Both the position numbers and the translations under genes were made by a program. A stretch of 64,000 bases of DNA from Corella eumyota (Eukaryota > Chordata > Ascidiacea > Phlebobranchia > Corellidae): contig OY720099.1 of the NCBI GenBank assembly GCA_963082875.1, forward strand, positions 6,014,001 through 6,078,000, given 5' to 3'. Of this stretch, positions 11,801 to 22,777 are shown piece after piece. Under the pieces are notes generated by a model. It worked only from the letters and a program-made list of their open reading frames with translations, did no database searches and was not told where the DNA came from. Numbering within the stretch: the stretch's first letter is position 1; each line of letters opens with the position of its first letter.

Positions 11801-12962
11801 CAGACAGGTAAAGTTAAGTAAATGTATAACTTCCCTGTGCTACAAAGACCCCTATTTAAATTAAGTTCGACAACTAACTATTTTCTTTTGTCTATAACTT
11901 TATAGTTTGGGATATTATAGATTATAATTGCCCAATCAATAAACTGTCAATTAGGTGCTAGCTTAACAGGAGTTTACACCGTTTATAGCGCCCTACTTAA
12001 TGGTGCTACAGCATGAGAGCAGTGGGGATTAAACCCACAACCTCATGTGGTGTAGCAAGTGTTATTACCACTACACCACGCTGCCGGTATTTATAACATT
12101 GTTATTCAAAAAATATAAATTCAGGTTATACATCAACTGCAATATTTACGAAGGGTGTGGTTTGAATTTCTTCCCTTAGAGATACTGTTGAAGTCGCTTT
12201 CAACTCTTGTCGATTCAGTTTTAGGTGAAGTCACTTCAAGTATTTGTGCCATAGAGGATATGACTTCAGACGACTCAAGTCAACTCAGAACTGTAAGTTT
12301 TATTTTTAAGTCTCAAAAAAATACAAAAAGCATTAGAATGGTTAACAGAAAAAATTATTACACTTAATAGTTGGAAATGGTATGTTAAAAATTATAACAC
12401 TTGGCTACTCTGCATTATGGAGTTGGTTAGATCTTTGCTACTTCTATGCTGTAGTGCCCTCGAGTAAGGGATTGTTAACGGTATAAACTTCTGATGCAAC
12501 AAAAAAGTAATTGACAGATTAATTATCAGGAAATTAAAATTAACTTTATCCCAACTGCCACAAAGTTTATACAAAAAATAAAAATTTAATGATTTTGTTT
12601 TAAGTTATGCAGCAATCTGCAGGACAAAATTGGCATTGTATTTGAGCAATGTCGTGGAAAAGCTGCAGAAAAAAAAGATTTAACTTGGCAACGTAACTTG
12701 AGTAAGTGGCAGCGCATGAAAGAACTCATTTTTATTCTGGATGGAAGTTTAATGGATATTGTGGACAGGTAAATTTTTAACAATTTCGTTATTCAGTTCT
12801 TTTTTTTACAAATTACATCAAATTTATTTTATTTTTAGATGGACAGATGGGAAAGGTCCGCTTGCTATTTGTTTCACTGCTTTAGAAATTCGATCCTTGA
12901 TTCGAGCTCTATTTCAAAATACTGACAGAAGATCTAATGCACTTTCGAAAATTCGATATTAA
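5899..12962 (+). CDS. ZW10: ZW10 kinetochore / vesicle-tethering protein
   Basis: Subunit of the Rod-Zw10-Zwilch complex, which recruits dynein and Mad1 to kinetochores, and of the NRZ complex, which tethers Golgi-to-ER vesicles. Eighteen exons: 5899-6000, 6975-7109, 7443-7634, 7859-8012, 8172-8306, 8587-8753, 8935-9019, 9133-9254, 9754-9826, 9932-10047, 10583-10722, 10834-10917, 11062-11133, 11210-11358, 11683-11807, 12125-12292, 12605-12768, 12839-12962. Total 2307 nt, 768 residues, close to human ZW10 (779). The N-terminal coiled coil starts [12 protein letters not shown]...KISKLSSRL. The C-terminus has the diagnostic WTDGKGPLA and [20 protein letters not shown]. All phases agree. The middle acidic part (exons 6-11) diverges most, so the junction of exons 10 and 11 is the weakest. 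Several SINEs and a hairpin element lie in its introns. Confidence 0.95.
6205..6385. promoter_or_regulatory. Cluster of GTGCACGC / ACGTG cores in ZW10 intron 1
   Basis: Within 180 bp of AT-rich intron there are four similar GC-rich words: GTGCACGC (about 6213, 6306 and 6338) and TTGCACGC (about 6367). They include CACGTG-type and GCGTG cores, as used by bHLH-PAS factors. This is only a motif density observation. The stretch directly precedes a hairpin element and might be part of a transposon instead. Confidence 0.25.
6415..6587. mobile_element. MITE-like hairpin element, copy 1 (diverged)
   Basis: Imperfect inverted-repeat element in ZW10 intron 1. The left arm (tatcgtctgctagttt, then a tract with gcggacaagaacagaatt) and the right arm (aaaattctgttgtttctgc, then acttagcggacggcgctta) correspond part by part to the cleaner copy at 23521-23685. 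The central part holds a short tandem of aaggttataaaagaat. No coding sequence, so it is non-autonomous. Confidence 0.5.
8363..8547 (-). mobile_element. tRNA-derived SINE, internally deleted
   Basis: In ZW10 intron 5. On the minus strand it has the tRNA-like head with a B-box-like gggttcaatacc and the shared 3' end (ggtcgcgcat type, then atcaaggataaa). The middle of the element is missing. Confidence 0.7.
8866..8942 (+). repeat. Triplicated polypyrimidine/splice-acceptor unit
   Basis: Three near-identical copies of a T-run followed by TTTAGCCAA end at 8872, 8906 and 8934. The third is the acceptor of ZW10 exon 7. Use of either earlier acceptor would shift the frame and meet a stop. Confidence 0.75.
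9279..9502 (-). mobile_element. tRNA-derived SINE
   Basis: Near full-length copy in ZW10 intron 8, antisense to the gene, with the tRNA-like head at its right end (complement of ctcactgccggt) and the 3' part at the left. Diverged, including in the B box. Confidence 0.75.
10161..10435 (-). mobile_element. tRNA-derived SINE
   Basis: Copy in ZW10 intron 10, antisense to the gene. Shows both the head (complement of ctacaccacaatgtcgg) and the tail with the T-run and tgtatat. Diverged but essentially full length. Confidence 0.8.
11510..11632 (-). mobile_element. Degenerate tRNA-derived SINE fragment
   Basis: In ZW10 intron 14. Keeps traces of the head (complement of aatcaaacccag and caaaccaccacaacattctg) and of the middle (ttggcttggcca). 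Old and partly lost. A further plus-strand head-like trace may lie at 11375-11440. Confidence 0.45.
11905..12088 (-). mobile_element. tRNA-derived SINE, 3' truncated
   Basis: In ZW10 intron 15. The head is intact (complement of actacaccacgctgccggt, with a gattaaaccc B-box region) and the middle is present; the 3' third is absent. Confidence 0.8.
12455..12575 (+). mobile_element. Degenerate SINE fragment
   Basis: In ZW10 intron 16. Plus-strand match to the SINE middle (ctatgctgtagtgccctcga, then aacggtataaact) without a recognisable tRNA head. Confidence 0.45.
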
Positions 12963-15071
12963 AATTTCTTTTTTTTATTACATTGTACAAATTATAATCA
13001 ATTATTCAATCCAAATTCTTGCATAAAGCTTATTGGTGGGGGACAGCTTTGTTAAAAAATTATTTAGGGTAAGTTGGGAAAAGTTCTGTAAAGCGCATGT
13101 AAAAAGTAAAACTTTGGTTTAAATGGTGTTTTTTTTTGAATCTGTTAATGCGATGGAGGTATTTTCTATGTTTATGTTTTGGTTTCAACTAAAAAAGGGT
13201 TTTGTTGTTATGTTGCCACTGTTTCAATATTTAAAAAGTTGCTTTTGTTTACTTGGGGACACGATACAAGTTATTTTTATGGTTTAAAATCTTAAGATTT
13301 TTGAAACATGTGGTTTCTTTTAAATAAAAAAAATTTATGAATTGGAATTTTTAGGCTAAAATAATTTTTATTCTTAGTATTCTATTTTATTCTGCATTAT
13401 TTAAGTTTTTTATGAAACAAGTCTTGCTGTTTCTTTATTAAGTAAATTTTTTTACTTTCTGTAGATATAAACATTTTTTTTAAATTTAGAAAAATTCAAT
13501 TATTATTTACATCGTGTTTCAATTTCAACATATTTTTAAAGCTACATTTAAAAACTTACATGCTATATATTTGCGGGTTTAACTCATAAACTGTGGTTTA
13601 GGTGACGACAGTTCAACAAATATAAAATATGATGTTTAAACTAGTTGACCTTAAAACAGGACAAAAGTAAACATATGCTAGGCAAAAAAAAGGTTAAATT
13701 CCTGTAACAGGCGAGGCTAAATAGAAAGTTTACTTTGTGTTGGCGACGTGGCTTATTTTACATAAGCAGACTTTGATAACTTTAAAATCACTTAAAAGTT
13801 ACAACCTTTTATTATATGGAAATCACGTTGTTGCCGTTAATTGGTTTCGTGTAAAATGCGGTTTTATTTTCTATAGGAATACATTTTGGGTTTGGTGAGG
13901 ATGCCATAACATACTTAAAATCTTTATGTAAACATTAATACTTTTGGGATGTTTTAAATCATTAAATTGATTTTGTCATTTTTTCCGTCGCATTGTTGTC
14001 ATATTAATTGTATATCATATTTATTTTTTACTTTTATCAATGTGCGAAAAAACAAAATAAAAAAAAATAAAAATTTTGCCATAAAAAATTGCCTCAGATA
14101 GTCATTAACGATGGTTGTTTGAAAATTATCGGCTAAATAAAATTCCATTGGGTAAAATGAACTCGTAAAATATTATTGGAATCGTAGCACAGCAAGGTTA
14201 CGTTAAAAATACAAACTGCCTATCAAGCTTTTTAAACCAACTATTATGTCCACTAATGTTACCAAAGTTTAAATTTAAATATTTTGTTAGTGAACTTACA
14301 GCCACCATAAAATATTATTGGAATCGTAGCAAGTCAAGGTTTTATTGGAAATGTCGCTAGCCTACCAAGCTCAAATAAAATATATCACGTCAAATCATAA
14401 CTCTATAATAATGTTAGCGGTTAACTCCAACTAATTAACAATTTCCAGGTAGTTTTACAAAGGCTAAATCAAACTATTGGTTTAGAATCATAAATTTATT
14501 AAATTAAACATGTTTGTTTATGAAAGTTACTGCTACTTGCTTAACTTTAGAATAAAACAAAAAATTGCCCTGTGTTTATATTGTTGTTTTTTTTCCTTTT
14601 TTCACATGTAAATAAAACAACTTTTACGTAAATTTTAGTAATGCCGGCCTATTACTATTTATATATCTCAAAATGCACTTTCAAAGTTTTGTTTACTTTA
14701 GTTGTATGCTTAATGACGGGCGATGTCTAACAATAAAGATGTCGACGTGATGTCCTTTTTCGTTTACAGAAATTTAGCCTTGATTCTAATTTAACCTTTT
14801 GATCTAGACTTCGGAATACAAAACCTGTTACAAAAGTATTATGTAATTATATATAGTGGCTATTCAAAAAGTAAAGCCTTAAAGTAAGAGCGTAAATTTG
14901 TTAAAATAAGCCTACTTATTTTTTAACTAAAAAAATTTAGGTGACCAGTAATAAGAGAAATAAAGTTATAATAGTTTAACATAGATTATTATTAAAAATC
15001 AACTATTCTGTAAATAAATATTTTATAGAATTTTTTTACATCAAATTTGTAGTTACATTTTTAAATCAAGT
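12963..15071. other. Intergenic, 2.1 kb
   Basis: Between the ZW10 stop and the P450 start. No coding sequence recognised. The only structure seen is a direct repeat at 14166-14231 / 14307-14375, annotated separately. Confidence 0.5.
14166..14375. repeat. Pair of about 70-bp direct repeats
   Basis: The word aaatattattggaatcgtag followed by a similar caaggtt...ctaccaagct tail occurs at about 14166-14231 and again at 14307-14375, 140 bp apart, upstream of the P450 gene. It may be a duplicated regulatory block or a piece of an unknown repeat. Confidence 0.65.
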
Positions 15072-18000
15072 ATGGCTATAGAACAAATGATTGCAGGATG
15101 GTATAAGGAGGGTAGTGGATATGTGCTGCAAACTTTACTGGGAGATTTATTTATAGTTGCACTAATTGGTGTTGTTGGCAACTTCGTAGTAGCGCCACTG
15201 TACACCCACTACCGCAACTACAAGTTTACTTTAAAAAATGTGCCAAGTCCAGAACCACATTGGCTACTAGGAGATTTAAATAAGGTAAACTTAAAAACTA
15301 TTATATTTGAGTATTTTTGTAACATTTATATTGTTGATATAATAAAATACAACTTCGGAGCGTTAATTAAAAAAAGCGGGGCACATTTTCTAATCTTCGA
15401 CACGTTTAATGACTTTATTTTCACTCTGCTTTAAAGGGACTAATCGTCGCGACTGCACGACCAAAATTTTTTACAATTTTTTGTTTTTCATTTTCCCTTT
15501 TTTTCGGTGCTTTTTTAATGGATTTTAAAAATAACATTTTTAGGTTGTTTTATGTGGCAATTTTACTAGATTCAATAAAATTTAAAATAAAAAAGGCAAT
15601 TATAAATACAGTCTTAACAAAAAACCACAAAATTTGATTACTGTTTAAAAATCACGATAAAAATATGTCTATATATATTTACAATATCAACAAAAACTCA
15701 CTATTTTAAATGACACTTTTTGACATTGTTTTTAAACATTTTAGTACTCACTTACAACTAAAGGTTTAAAGAATATGATCGACAGATGTAAAGAATATCC
15801 ATCAATGTCTATGTTTCGCATTGGTTGGTTAACCTGGCAAGTTCAAGTCTACCACCCCGATCTTGTTAAATTAATTCTTAACAAACGTTGTGAGTATAAA
15901 AACAATTAATAGAATATTAAAAAGGGTTACAGGTTTAAAATTAGGCTTGTACGCTTTTAATAGATCCAAAGGGTGAGTTAACCCTAAAAATGCTTAAACC
16001 GATACTGCGTGATGGGTTAATTACGTCATCAGGGGATCACTGGAAACGACATAGACGAATGCTGAATCCTATATTCAACTTCGACGTTTTAAAATCGTAA
16101 GGTTTTTGTTTTGTTATTTCTTAATTTCATATACCAAAGCTGACTATAACTAATATTTAGAGCTTGCCTAGTTTTGCTAAACAAAATTACTTTTCTACCG
16201 GACAGCAAAGTTAGATTTTCAACATTAAAAAAAAAACAAAAAGAAAACACGAATTAATAAATTTTACTAGCCCTCGCATTGGGTTATGTTACATATTGTA
16301 ATTTATAGACGCGTTTGTTTTTAGACACGTTTTGGTATTTAACAAGAATTGTGACACATTTCTGAAAAAGCTTGAAGAACCTGCGGCAAAGCAAAAGGCC
16401 TTCAACGTCACAACGCCAATTGGAGAAATCGGCTTTAGTGATATAATGGAATGTGTTATGTCAAGAAAACCAGATGGAGATGTGTAAATATTAACTGTTT
16501 TTTATGTAGTACACTTTTTGATGATAGGCTACAGAACACAAACCCAACTACGGTTGGTGTTACTTCGATTGTCTAAAATACTCTTTTTTAACTAGTAGAA
16601 AAGTTACTTTTTATACTCCGCTCTAAATATTTGATTTAAATTTAGAGATGGGAAAACGTTCGTGCAGTGGGTTTATAAAGTTTCCACTTTAAGTGTATAT
16701 CGGACAACAAAAATTCTTTATATGATTGATGCGATTTGGAATAATTCACCGCTTGGGAGAAAATGCACACACTATCAAGGCAAAATCATTGATTTATGCC
16801 TTCGGGTAAGACAGACTTTGTGTTTTTTAAGCAAACTTAATGTTTTTATGTTGCTATGCTAATCTGTAGTGCAAAGCAAAACTGTAACATAAGACAATTA
16901 CACTGTAGTCATCTTTGTTTAAGTTTATCAAAGAACGAAGAAAGCAGCTCGCTTTACTATCTAGTGCAGATCAAACCAGCATTAAAGACGATGTCACGGG
17001 CGAAGAAATAACGATTAAACGACGAAAGGGAAAGTTGGTGGACTTTTTGGATATCTTGATTCAAACAAAGGTATATATTTTTTATGCAAATCAGGCAATG
17101 TATTTATTTAGAGGTAATTTAAAATATTTCTTTCAAATAACAAGGTTTTAACTGTTTGATTTTTAGGATGATTTCGACGTTAAATTATTAGATGACGAAA
17201 TAATCGACGAGGTCGTCACAATCTTTGGAGCTGGACAAGAAACAACTGCAGCAGGTGATTAACGAACGTAATCGTCTTAATATTTAAAAAAAAAATAAAG
17301 AAAAGAAGCATTTTTAACCTTATAAAAAAGAATAGCTTTGTTTGTCTCGGGTCTCAGGGTAAGCTTTTTGTGACACACTCTTGACTGTTTTAATAAGGAA
17401 AAAATTGCGTTTGCGCCTTACCTTGAAAAATTTAATTTGGAAAAAATTGCGTTTGCGCCTTACCTTGAGAAGATATACAATAAACCAAAAAATAATAAAC
17501 TTAATTTTTTTTTGTATATAACTTTATCCTCAATGTGGGAAAGTCGAATGCGCGACTTAAACATAGGGTAACATAAGTTACTCTGACCCAGTCTCGAGTT
17601 GCCTGTGGCAGTTTAGGATATTATAGAAACTATAATTGTCCGGTAATTATGCTGCTGATTAAGTGCTGGCTCAGCAGGAGTTCATACCGTTAGCGCCTTA
17701 CTGAAGGGCGCTACAGCATAAGATCTTTTGAACCCACGACCTCATGTGTGGTGTAGCAAGAGTTCTTACCACTTCACCACGCTGCCGGTGAAGTTAAGCC
17801 CATGATAACTCTTAAAACTTATGTGCCTTGCCTTTAGTAACTTTTACTTACAAAGCTTTTAGAAAGCAAATATACTTAAGAATGTCATGTAATTTTTATT
17901 ACAAGCAAAATGATCTTAATTTGGTTAAATGTTTTTTACTTTAGCAATCGGATGGGTTATATATATGCTTGCCGAACATCCGACACTCCAAGAGAAATGC

Positions 18001-18792
18001 CGAACCGAAATAAACGAAATAATGGAAGATGATACTGACGTTACGTGGTATGAGGACAAAATGGTTAACTTAAATACTATATATTTTAAATTAGTTTTAG
18101 TATGGGCTTAAACGGTATCAACCGGCAAAACTATTAAACTCAGTTTCGTTAAGGTTATTCATAATCGATTGGATTGTATTTTGCAGGAGTCACATAAGCG
18201 CCTTGAATTACGTTACAATGTTCATAAAAGAAACGCTGCGTCTTAACACCATCATCAGTATAATGGGAAGAACGTTGACGGAAGACTTAACCTTTAAGGA
18301 TCCATTTGACCAAACTAAAATCGTGACTCTGCCCAAAGGAACAACTGTGACAATGAATATGCACGCACTGCATCACAACCCACATATCTGGGAAAATCCA
18401 AATGTAAACACTATTTTCGTGATTTGAATTCGTAATTTGAAGTAATGTTTGCTAACAATTTTTATATGCTTAATAGGAATTTATACCAGAAAGGTTTCTA
18501 CCCGAAAACACGAAAAATAGATCTCCATATGCTTTTATACCCTTCTCTGCAGGGCACAGGTAAAACACTTAAAATTAATCAAGCACAAGTAAATTGACTT
18601 AACACATGCTTGTTATTGTTTAGAAATTGCATAGGCCAGAACTTTGCAATGAACAAAATTAAAGTGTTTGCATGCAAACTATTAAAGAATTATCAAGTTT
18701 ACATTGACGAGACAACTGCAAAGCCTTTACCAATGCCTGGGCTAGCTTTAATAGCAGATAACGGTATGGAACTTAAATTCCGAAAACTTTAA
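15072..18792 (+). CDS. CYP4-type cytochrome P450
   Basis: Heme-thiolate monooxygenase anchored in the ER, most like CYP4/CYP4F, which hydroxylate fatty acids and eicosanoids; the substrate here is unknown. Eleven exons: 15072-15284, 15745-15889, 15964-16096, 16325-16483, 16646-16805, 16924-17070, 17167-17254, 17945-18047, 18187-18403, 18477-18559, 18624-18792; total 1617 nt, 538 residues. The N-terminal anchor helix ([15 protein letters not shown]) comes first. The I-helix [10 protein letters not shown] spans exons 7 and 8. KETLRL holds the ExxR pair, PERF follows, and the heme loop PFSAGHRNCIG carries the Cys ligand. Exon 8 must end at 18047 (TG|gtatga) so that exon 9 restores [14 protein letters not shown]; reading on past this donor would lose the frame. 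Confidence 0.92.
17397..17468. repeat. Tandem duplication in P450 intron 7
   Basis: Two copies of a 30-bp word (ggaaaaaattgcgtttgcgc plus cttaccttga), at 17397-17426 and 17439-17468, separated by 12 bp. Confidence 0.8.
17511..17789 (-). mobile_element. tRNA-derived SINE, near full length
   Basis: In P450 intron 7, antisense to the gene. Head (complement of ttcaccacgctgccggt), middle (tgctggctcagcaggag) and tail (cctcaatgtgggaaagtcga) are all present, making this one of the best copies for a family consensus. Confidence 0.85.
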
Positions 18793-20505
18793 ATAAAAGA
18801 AAACACTTATGCTACCGCGAATCTTACCTTACTGATTTTGGCGAAGCAGTTCTGGCATTAGTTTATCATGTATTTTTATTAATTTATTGGTAAAAATTTG
18901 TCTGTGACGTGTAATTGTTGTTTTGTGCAATGGAAATTGCAACAAAAAGCTCTTTAACATTAAAAACATATTATGTTAACAAATTATCTGGGCAACTAAC
19001 GAAGGATTTTACTCTTTGCAACTCTAAATAAACACTAAAGGGCAATTTGTCCTTTCCTTTCTGTTTCTCTTTTTTTAATACTTTTTCTTATTTTGTATAT
19101 TCCTTCTATCTTATATTTATAAAAAAAAATTTTGCATTTTCCGCAACTTTAATTTCCTCCTTTTCCTCAATTTTTCCATTCCTTTTTTTAGAATTACAAT
19201 AATTCCTCGATTCCTCACTTTTCTCGTTTTTCTCATTCCTTCTTTAAGTGTTACCCGTATTAGATCCGTACTTAGGTCGCATAACGTAACACTTTATACA
19301 ATTCAGGCGCATATAGGTGACGAATCGGTTTATTAAATATGATTTATGTTAGTAGTAATTTGCGTTTGTATTGTGAATAAATTGTAATATAATTTAAGTG
19401 CACAAGCAGACAAGTATAGCAAAAAGTCAGGCACGCACAACTTGGCATACGACCAAGAAGTGTGTAAGACTATCAGTATTGACTATTTTTCAGATGTAAA
19501 GTCAGCTATTGTCTGATTGTGACCCGTTCCATGTCAATTCAACCCGAGGACAACTCAACACCGGACAACTCAACACCAAACAACCCAACACCGGACAACT
19601 CACACTGGACAACTCAACCCGTGGACAACTCAACCCGTGGACAACTCAACCCACAGACAACTCTACCCGAGGACAACTCAACCCGTGGATAAATCAACCC
19701 GAGGACAACCCAACACCGGACAACTTGATCCGCGGATAAATCAACGACGAAACAGCTCGAGACCTAGTAGACACATAAATTTTGAATGTTTTGCCCGTTG
19801 GTTAGCAGTTTTACAATTCAAAACAAGATATAGCATTACTTCGCGCAGGGCCAAAAAAAAACAGATTTAAATGAACTAATAAAATGCTGTATGAGTTGTT
19901 TCGGGTTGAGTTGTCCTCGGGTTGAGTTGTCCACGGGTTGGGTCGTCTGGTGTTGAGTTGTCCGCAGGTTGAGTTGTCTACGGGTTGGGTTGTCTACGGG
20001 TTGGGTGTCCACGGGTTGAGTTGTCTACGGGTTGAGTTGTCCACGGGTTGAGTTGTCCGGTGTTGAGGTGTCCGATGTTAAGTTGTCCGGTGTTGGGTTG
20101 TCCGGTGTTGAGTTGACCGGCCACCATTTTAACCATGATTGATAGCTACAGAGTAACGTAATTATGGGCAATGTTTTGTATAAAATTGTTCACATTTTTG
20201 GAGGTGCTCGCCAGAAAAAAGATTATCGCCCTAATGGAATAAGATTAAACTACAAGTTTAAAGGCATGTCTACACAGGATGGTCTTACGTTGCGTTACAT
20301 ATGGCTGTGTGAACGGGCCTTAAGTTAAAAAGTTTAATTACTAAGCAAGATAATATAAAATCTTTATGTAGACATTACTTTTTTATCTTTTTTTGTTAAA
20401 CCTTTTGTTTTACACCATATGTATCTATATGAGATTCTAAATATATCATTTTACATATAAATTTCTAGAAATTTTTAAAATTAAATAAGCTGTAAATACT
20501 AAAAA
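18793..20505. other. Intergenic, 1.7 kb, with foldback element
   Basis: Between the P450 stop and the MOSMO start. Apart from the foldback element at 19533-20122, only pyrimidine-rich low-complexity sequence (about 19050-19250) and AT-rich DNA were seen. An AATAAA at 18792-18797 overlaps the P450 stop and may not be the one used. Confidence 0.5.
19533..20122. mobile_element. Foldback element with inverted minisatellite arms
   Basis: Left arm (about 19537-19744) is an array of a 16-bp unit, caactcaacccgtgga and variants, about 13 copies. The right arm (about 19899-20121) is the same array inverted (gggttgagttgtccac), about 14 copies. In both arms the outer units are the variant with acaccgg and the inner units the variant with acccgtgg, so the arms are inverted versions of one array rather than independent expansions. 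A loop of about 150 bp with no gene separates them. Unit length is not a multiple of three, so the open frames in the arms are not genes. Foldback (FB-like) transposons have this architecture. No target-site duplication was identified. Confidence 0.7.
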
Positions 20506-21951
20506 ATGGACAAATTAACAATCATTTCTGGAGTATTATTTGTAATGTCTGAAGTATTTGCAGTGGCTAGTTTAGCTCATCCTGATTGGATAAATACTGG
20601 TTCAAATGCAGGTAATTTTACTTATACATTTTTTTAATCCTAGTATTTTTTCTTGATTTAAAAAGGCAGCCTTTAATAAAACTAGTATCTGAATAAAATA
20701 TGGTATATACACTATGTCTTAAGCCCAATTTGTTATTGGTAAAGGATCTGCTTTTTTACAATGGCAGTTTTATAGATCCTAAAAAAGTCATAATGCAATA
20801 TGCTACCAATGCCTTTTGCTTTTTTCGTGCACTATTTATAAAATATCCATTTTACATAAAACTATTAATCAAACCTAGACTTTACAAGTGCAGATTAATT
20901 GTAATTTTCAATTTACAATGCGTACTACTACAGTAAATGCAAATTTACTTTGGCAGCGTGGTGTAGTAGTAAGAACATTTGCTACACCACACATAAGGTC
21001 GTGGGTTTAATTCCTACTGATCTAATGCTGTAGCGCCCTTGAGTAAGGCACTATAAACGGTATAAACTCCTGCTGCAGCCAGCACTTAATTAGCAGTGAA
21101 ATTATCGAGCAATTATAATCCAGATAATATCTCAAACTGCCACAGGCAACTCAAGACTGGGTTGGAGTAACTGATGTTACTCTATAGCATCAATTTAAAC
21201 TTGTAAGGGTTGATTAACAGTATTGTAAATCTGCACATTTTTTTAACATACCAAATGTTTATTAAATCGTAAAAATTTTAAATTTATTTTTAAGGAAGCA
21301 TTATATTAGGCCTTACAAGCCAGTGTCAGACAATTTTCGGTCGGGAACGAACTTGTTTTTCACCCTCTCTTCCCCCGGAGTGGGTTGGAACACTGATTTT
21401 TCTTGTTGCTGGTATCAGCTGTCTCGCAGTGACTTGTTGTTTTATTGTTTCCTCGCATTGGCATCGTTCCAGACTTATTTATGCAAGATGGGCAGCTTTT
21501 ATTGCAAGTAAGATTTAGTTTAACTGTAAGGCTTGTGTCATACTGCATTACAAAAAAACAATTAAAAAGAATTTCGCGATAAAACCTTTTATTTTTTATT
21601 TGTTATTTTACTAAATCTAGTTCAATTTTTTGTTTTATATTATATAACATTTTTTTTTATATTTATAATGTCAAACTCAATTTAACAGAATTAAAACAAG
21701 TTATATTTACACATTATCTAATATTTCTAACATCATTATTTACCTAACCAGTTGCATGTCTTTGTCATGTTGGAATGCTTTTTCCAATTGGGTTTCGTCA
21801 AATTGCAATTGGAGGGCAATCTTTTAAGTTGCCCGTTCTATGGAGTTTAGGCGATTCCTATAAACTCCTCTGGGTGTTTGCTGTGATTCTCTCTTGCTCC
21901 GGATGGTGCATTTTAATGATGCCAATGAGAATGTGGATGCTTAATAGATGA
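20506..21951 (+). CDS. MOSMO: MOSMO-like protein, proximal alternative last exon
   Basis: Shares exons 20506-20611 and 21295-21507 with the distal form but continues into 21752-21951, giving 172 residues. The exon has its own acceptor in the same phase (A|TT) and a stop (TGA at 21949), and an AATAAA lies at 22438. It encodes a homologous segment (LFPIGFRQIAIGGQSFKLP, compare LFPVGFRKPQVGGRAFRLP). Its last helix has diverged (ILSCSGWCILMMPMRMWMLNR) and lacks the conserved KxCxPG end. The two exons are therefore paralogous alternative 3' exons. Whether both are transcribed is unknown. Confidence 0.75.
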
Positions 21952-22777
21952 AGAAATTTGAGGATAGAGTTAAAAGTGGTTGCAACATTAAAAGATGTTC
22001 TAATGTTGTCTGGTTCTATAGTTGAATGAGTTACATTATTGTACAGAAGTTCAAACTTTTTGCGAAAGTAATGTTTTGAGGTGTGAAGTACTTAGCCAAT
22101 TATTTATTTTTAAATTTGTGGATTATTTTTGGTTACCGAATACTAGCTAACTTTTTTAGCTCTGGTGAATTTGAGTTTAATCGGATTTTCTCAAATGCGA
22201 TTTAGTATTTATTATGTTGTATTAAGAAAAAACATTTTCTGTACCATTATTTTTTTTGCTTTCAAAAATAGTTTTAAATCTTTAAAAAAAGTTCTAATTT
22301 ACAATTTATTTAGTTTTTTTTTTTAAACATTTTTTATGTTTTAATCAAATGCATTGCCAACCATTCAAGATTTTATTTTTGCATGATTTTTGTAATATAT
22401 TATTTGTTTGTTTTGTTATATTTGGTACATTTTATTAAATAAAGAGCACTTTTTGGAATAGCCTATAACTTACTTTGTTGCAACTTGCAATGATGTTTAA
22501 ATAAATGGTCGCACTTTTTAGTGTATCTTGTTTTTTTTGTTTCTTAACAAATCATAATTGTGATAACTTTGCAGTGATTTTTATGTGTCTGTCTTGCCTT
22601 CTGTTCCCGGTTGGTTTTCGAAAACCGCAAGTGGGCGGTAGAGCGTTTAGGTTGCCAGATCCTGTGCAGATCGGAAGCTCTTGTGTAATGTTGACGTTGT
22701 CAATTTTTTGTTCCGTTGTTGCTATGTTGTTTGCCAGCAAAATTTGTGTTCCTGGTTTTGGAAACTTCGAGGTTTGA
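20506..22777 (+). CDS. MOSMO: MOSMO-like modulator of Smoothened, distal last exon
   Basis: Small four-helix membrane protein (family of vertebrate MOSMO/C16orf52), which with MEGF8 and MGRN1 lowers surface Smoothened and damps Hedgehog signalling. Exons 20506-20611, 21295-21507 and 22575-22777 give 173 residues (human 167). The start MDKLTIISGVLFVM, then PDWINTG, the SQCQTIFGRERTC motif with paired cysteines, and PPEWVGTL match the family closely. The distal exon gives LFPVGFRKPQVGGRAFRLP and ends with LSIFC...LFASKICVPG, matching the conserved C-terminus. AATAAA at 23026 follows. This looks like the ancestral form of the transcript. Confidence 0.88.
20952..21187 (+). mobile_element. tRNA-derived SINE, near full length
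   Basis: In MOSMO intron 1, sense to the gene. Starts ggcagcgtggtgtagtagta (A-box region) with ggtcgtgggtttaattcc (B-box region). The middle is complete; the 3' end stops near the ctgatgttactctat word. Confidence 0.85.
22438..22443 (+). terminator. AATAAA for proximal MOSMO exon
   Basis: Canonical poly(A) signal about 490 bp after the proximal MOSMO stop and before the distal exon, so transcripts ending here would keep only the proximal exon. Confidence 0.5.

Noticed and set aside
18048-18111. Continuation of P450 exon 8 past 18047
   Set aside because: The frame stays open for 21 codons but leaves the P450 alignment. The donor TG|gtatga joined to 18187 restores the VTW...[14 protein letters not shown] sequence.
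19509-19870. Two overlapping open frames rich in N, T, Q, G, P
   Set aside because: They run through the 16-bp foldback arm array in different frames. The unit is not a multiple of three and no family is recognisable, so they are a by-product of the repeat.
19537-20121. CRISPR-like regular repeats
   Set aside because: Units are contiguous without unique spacers, and the sequence is eukaryotic. It is a minisatellite in inverted arms.
20952-21030. Functional tRNA genes in the SINE heads
   Set aside because: A and B boxes are present, but no complete cloverleaf could be drawn, and each head is followed by the same SINE body and tail.
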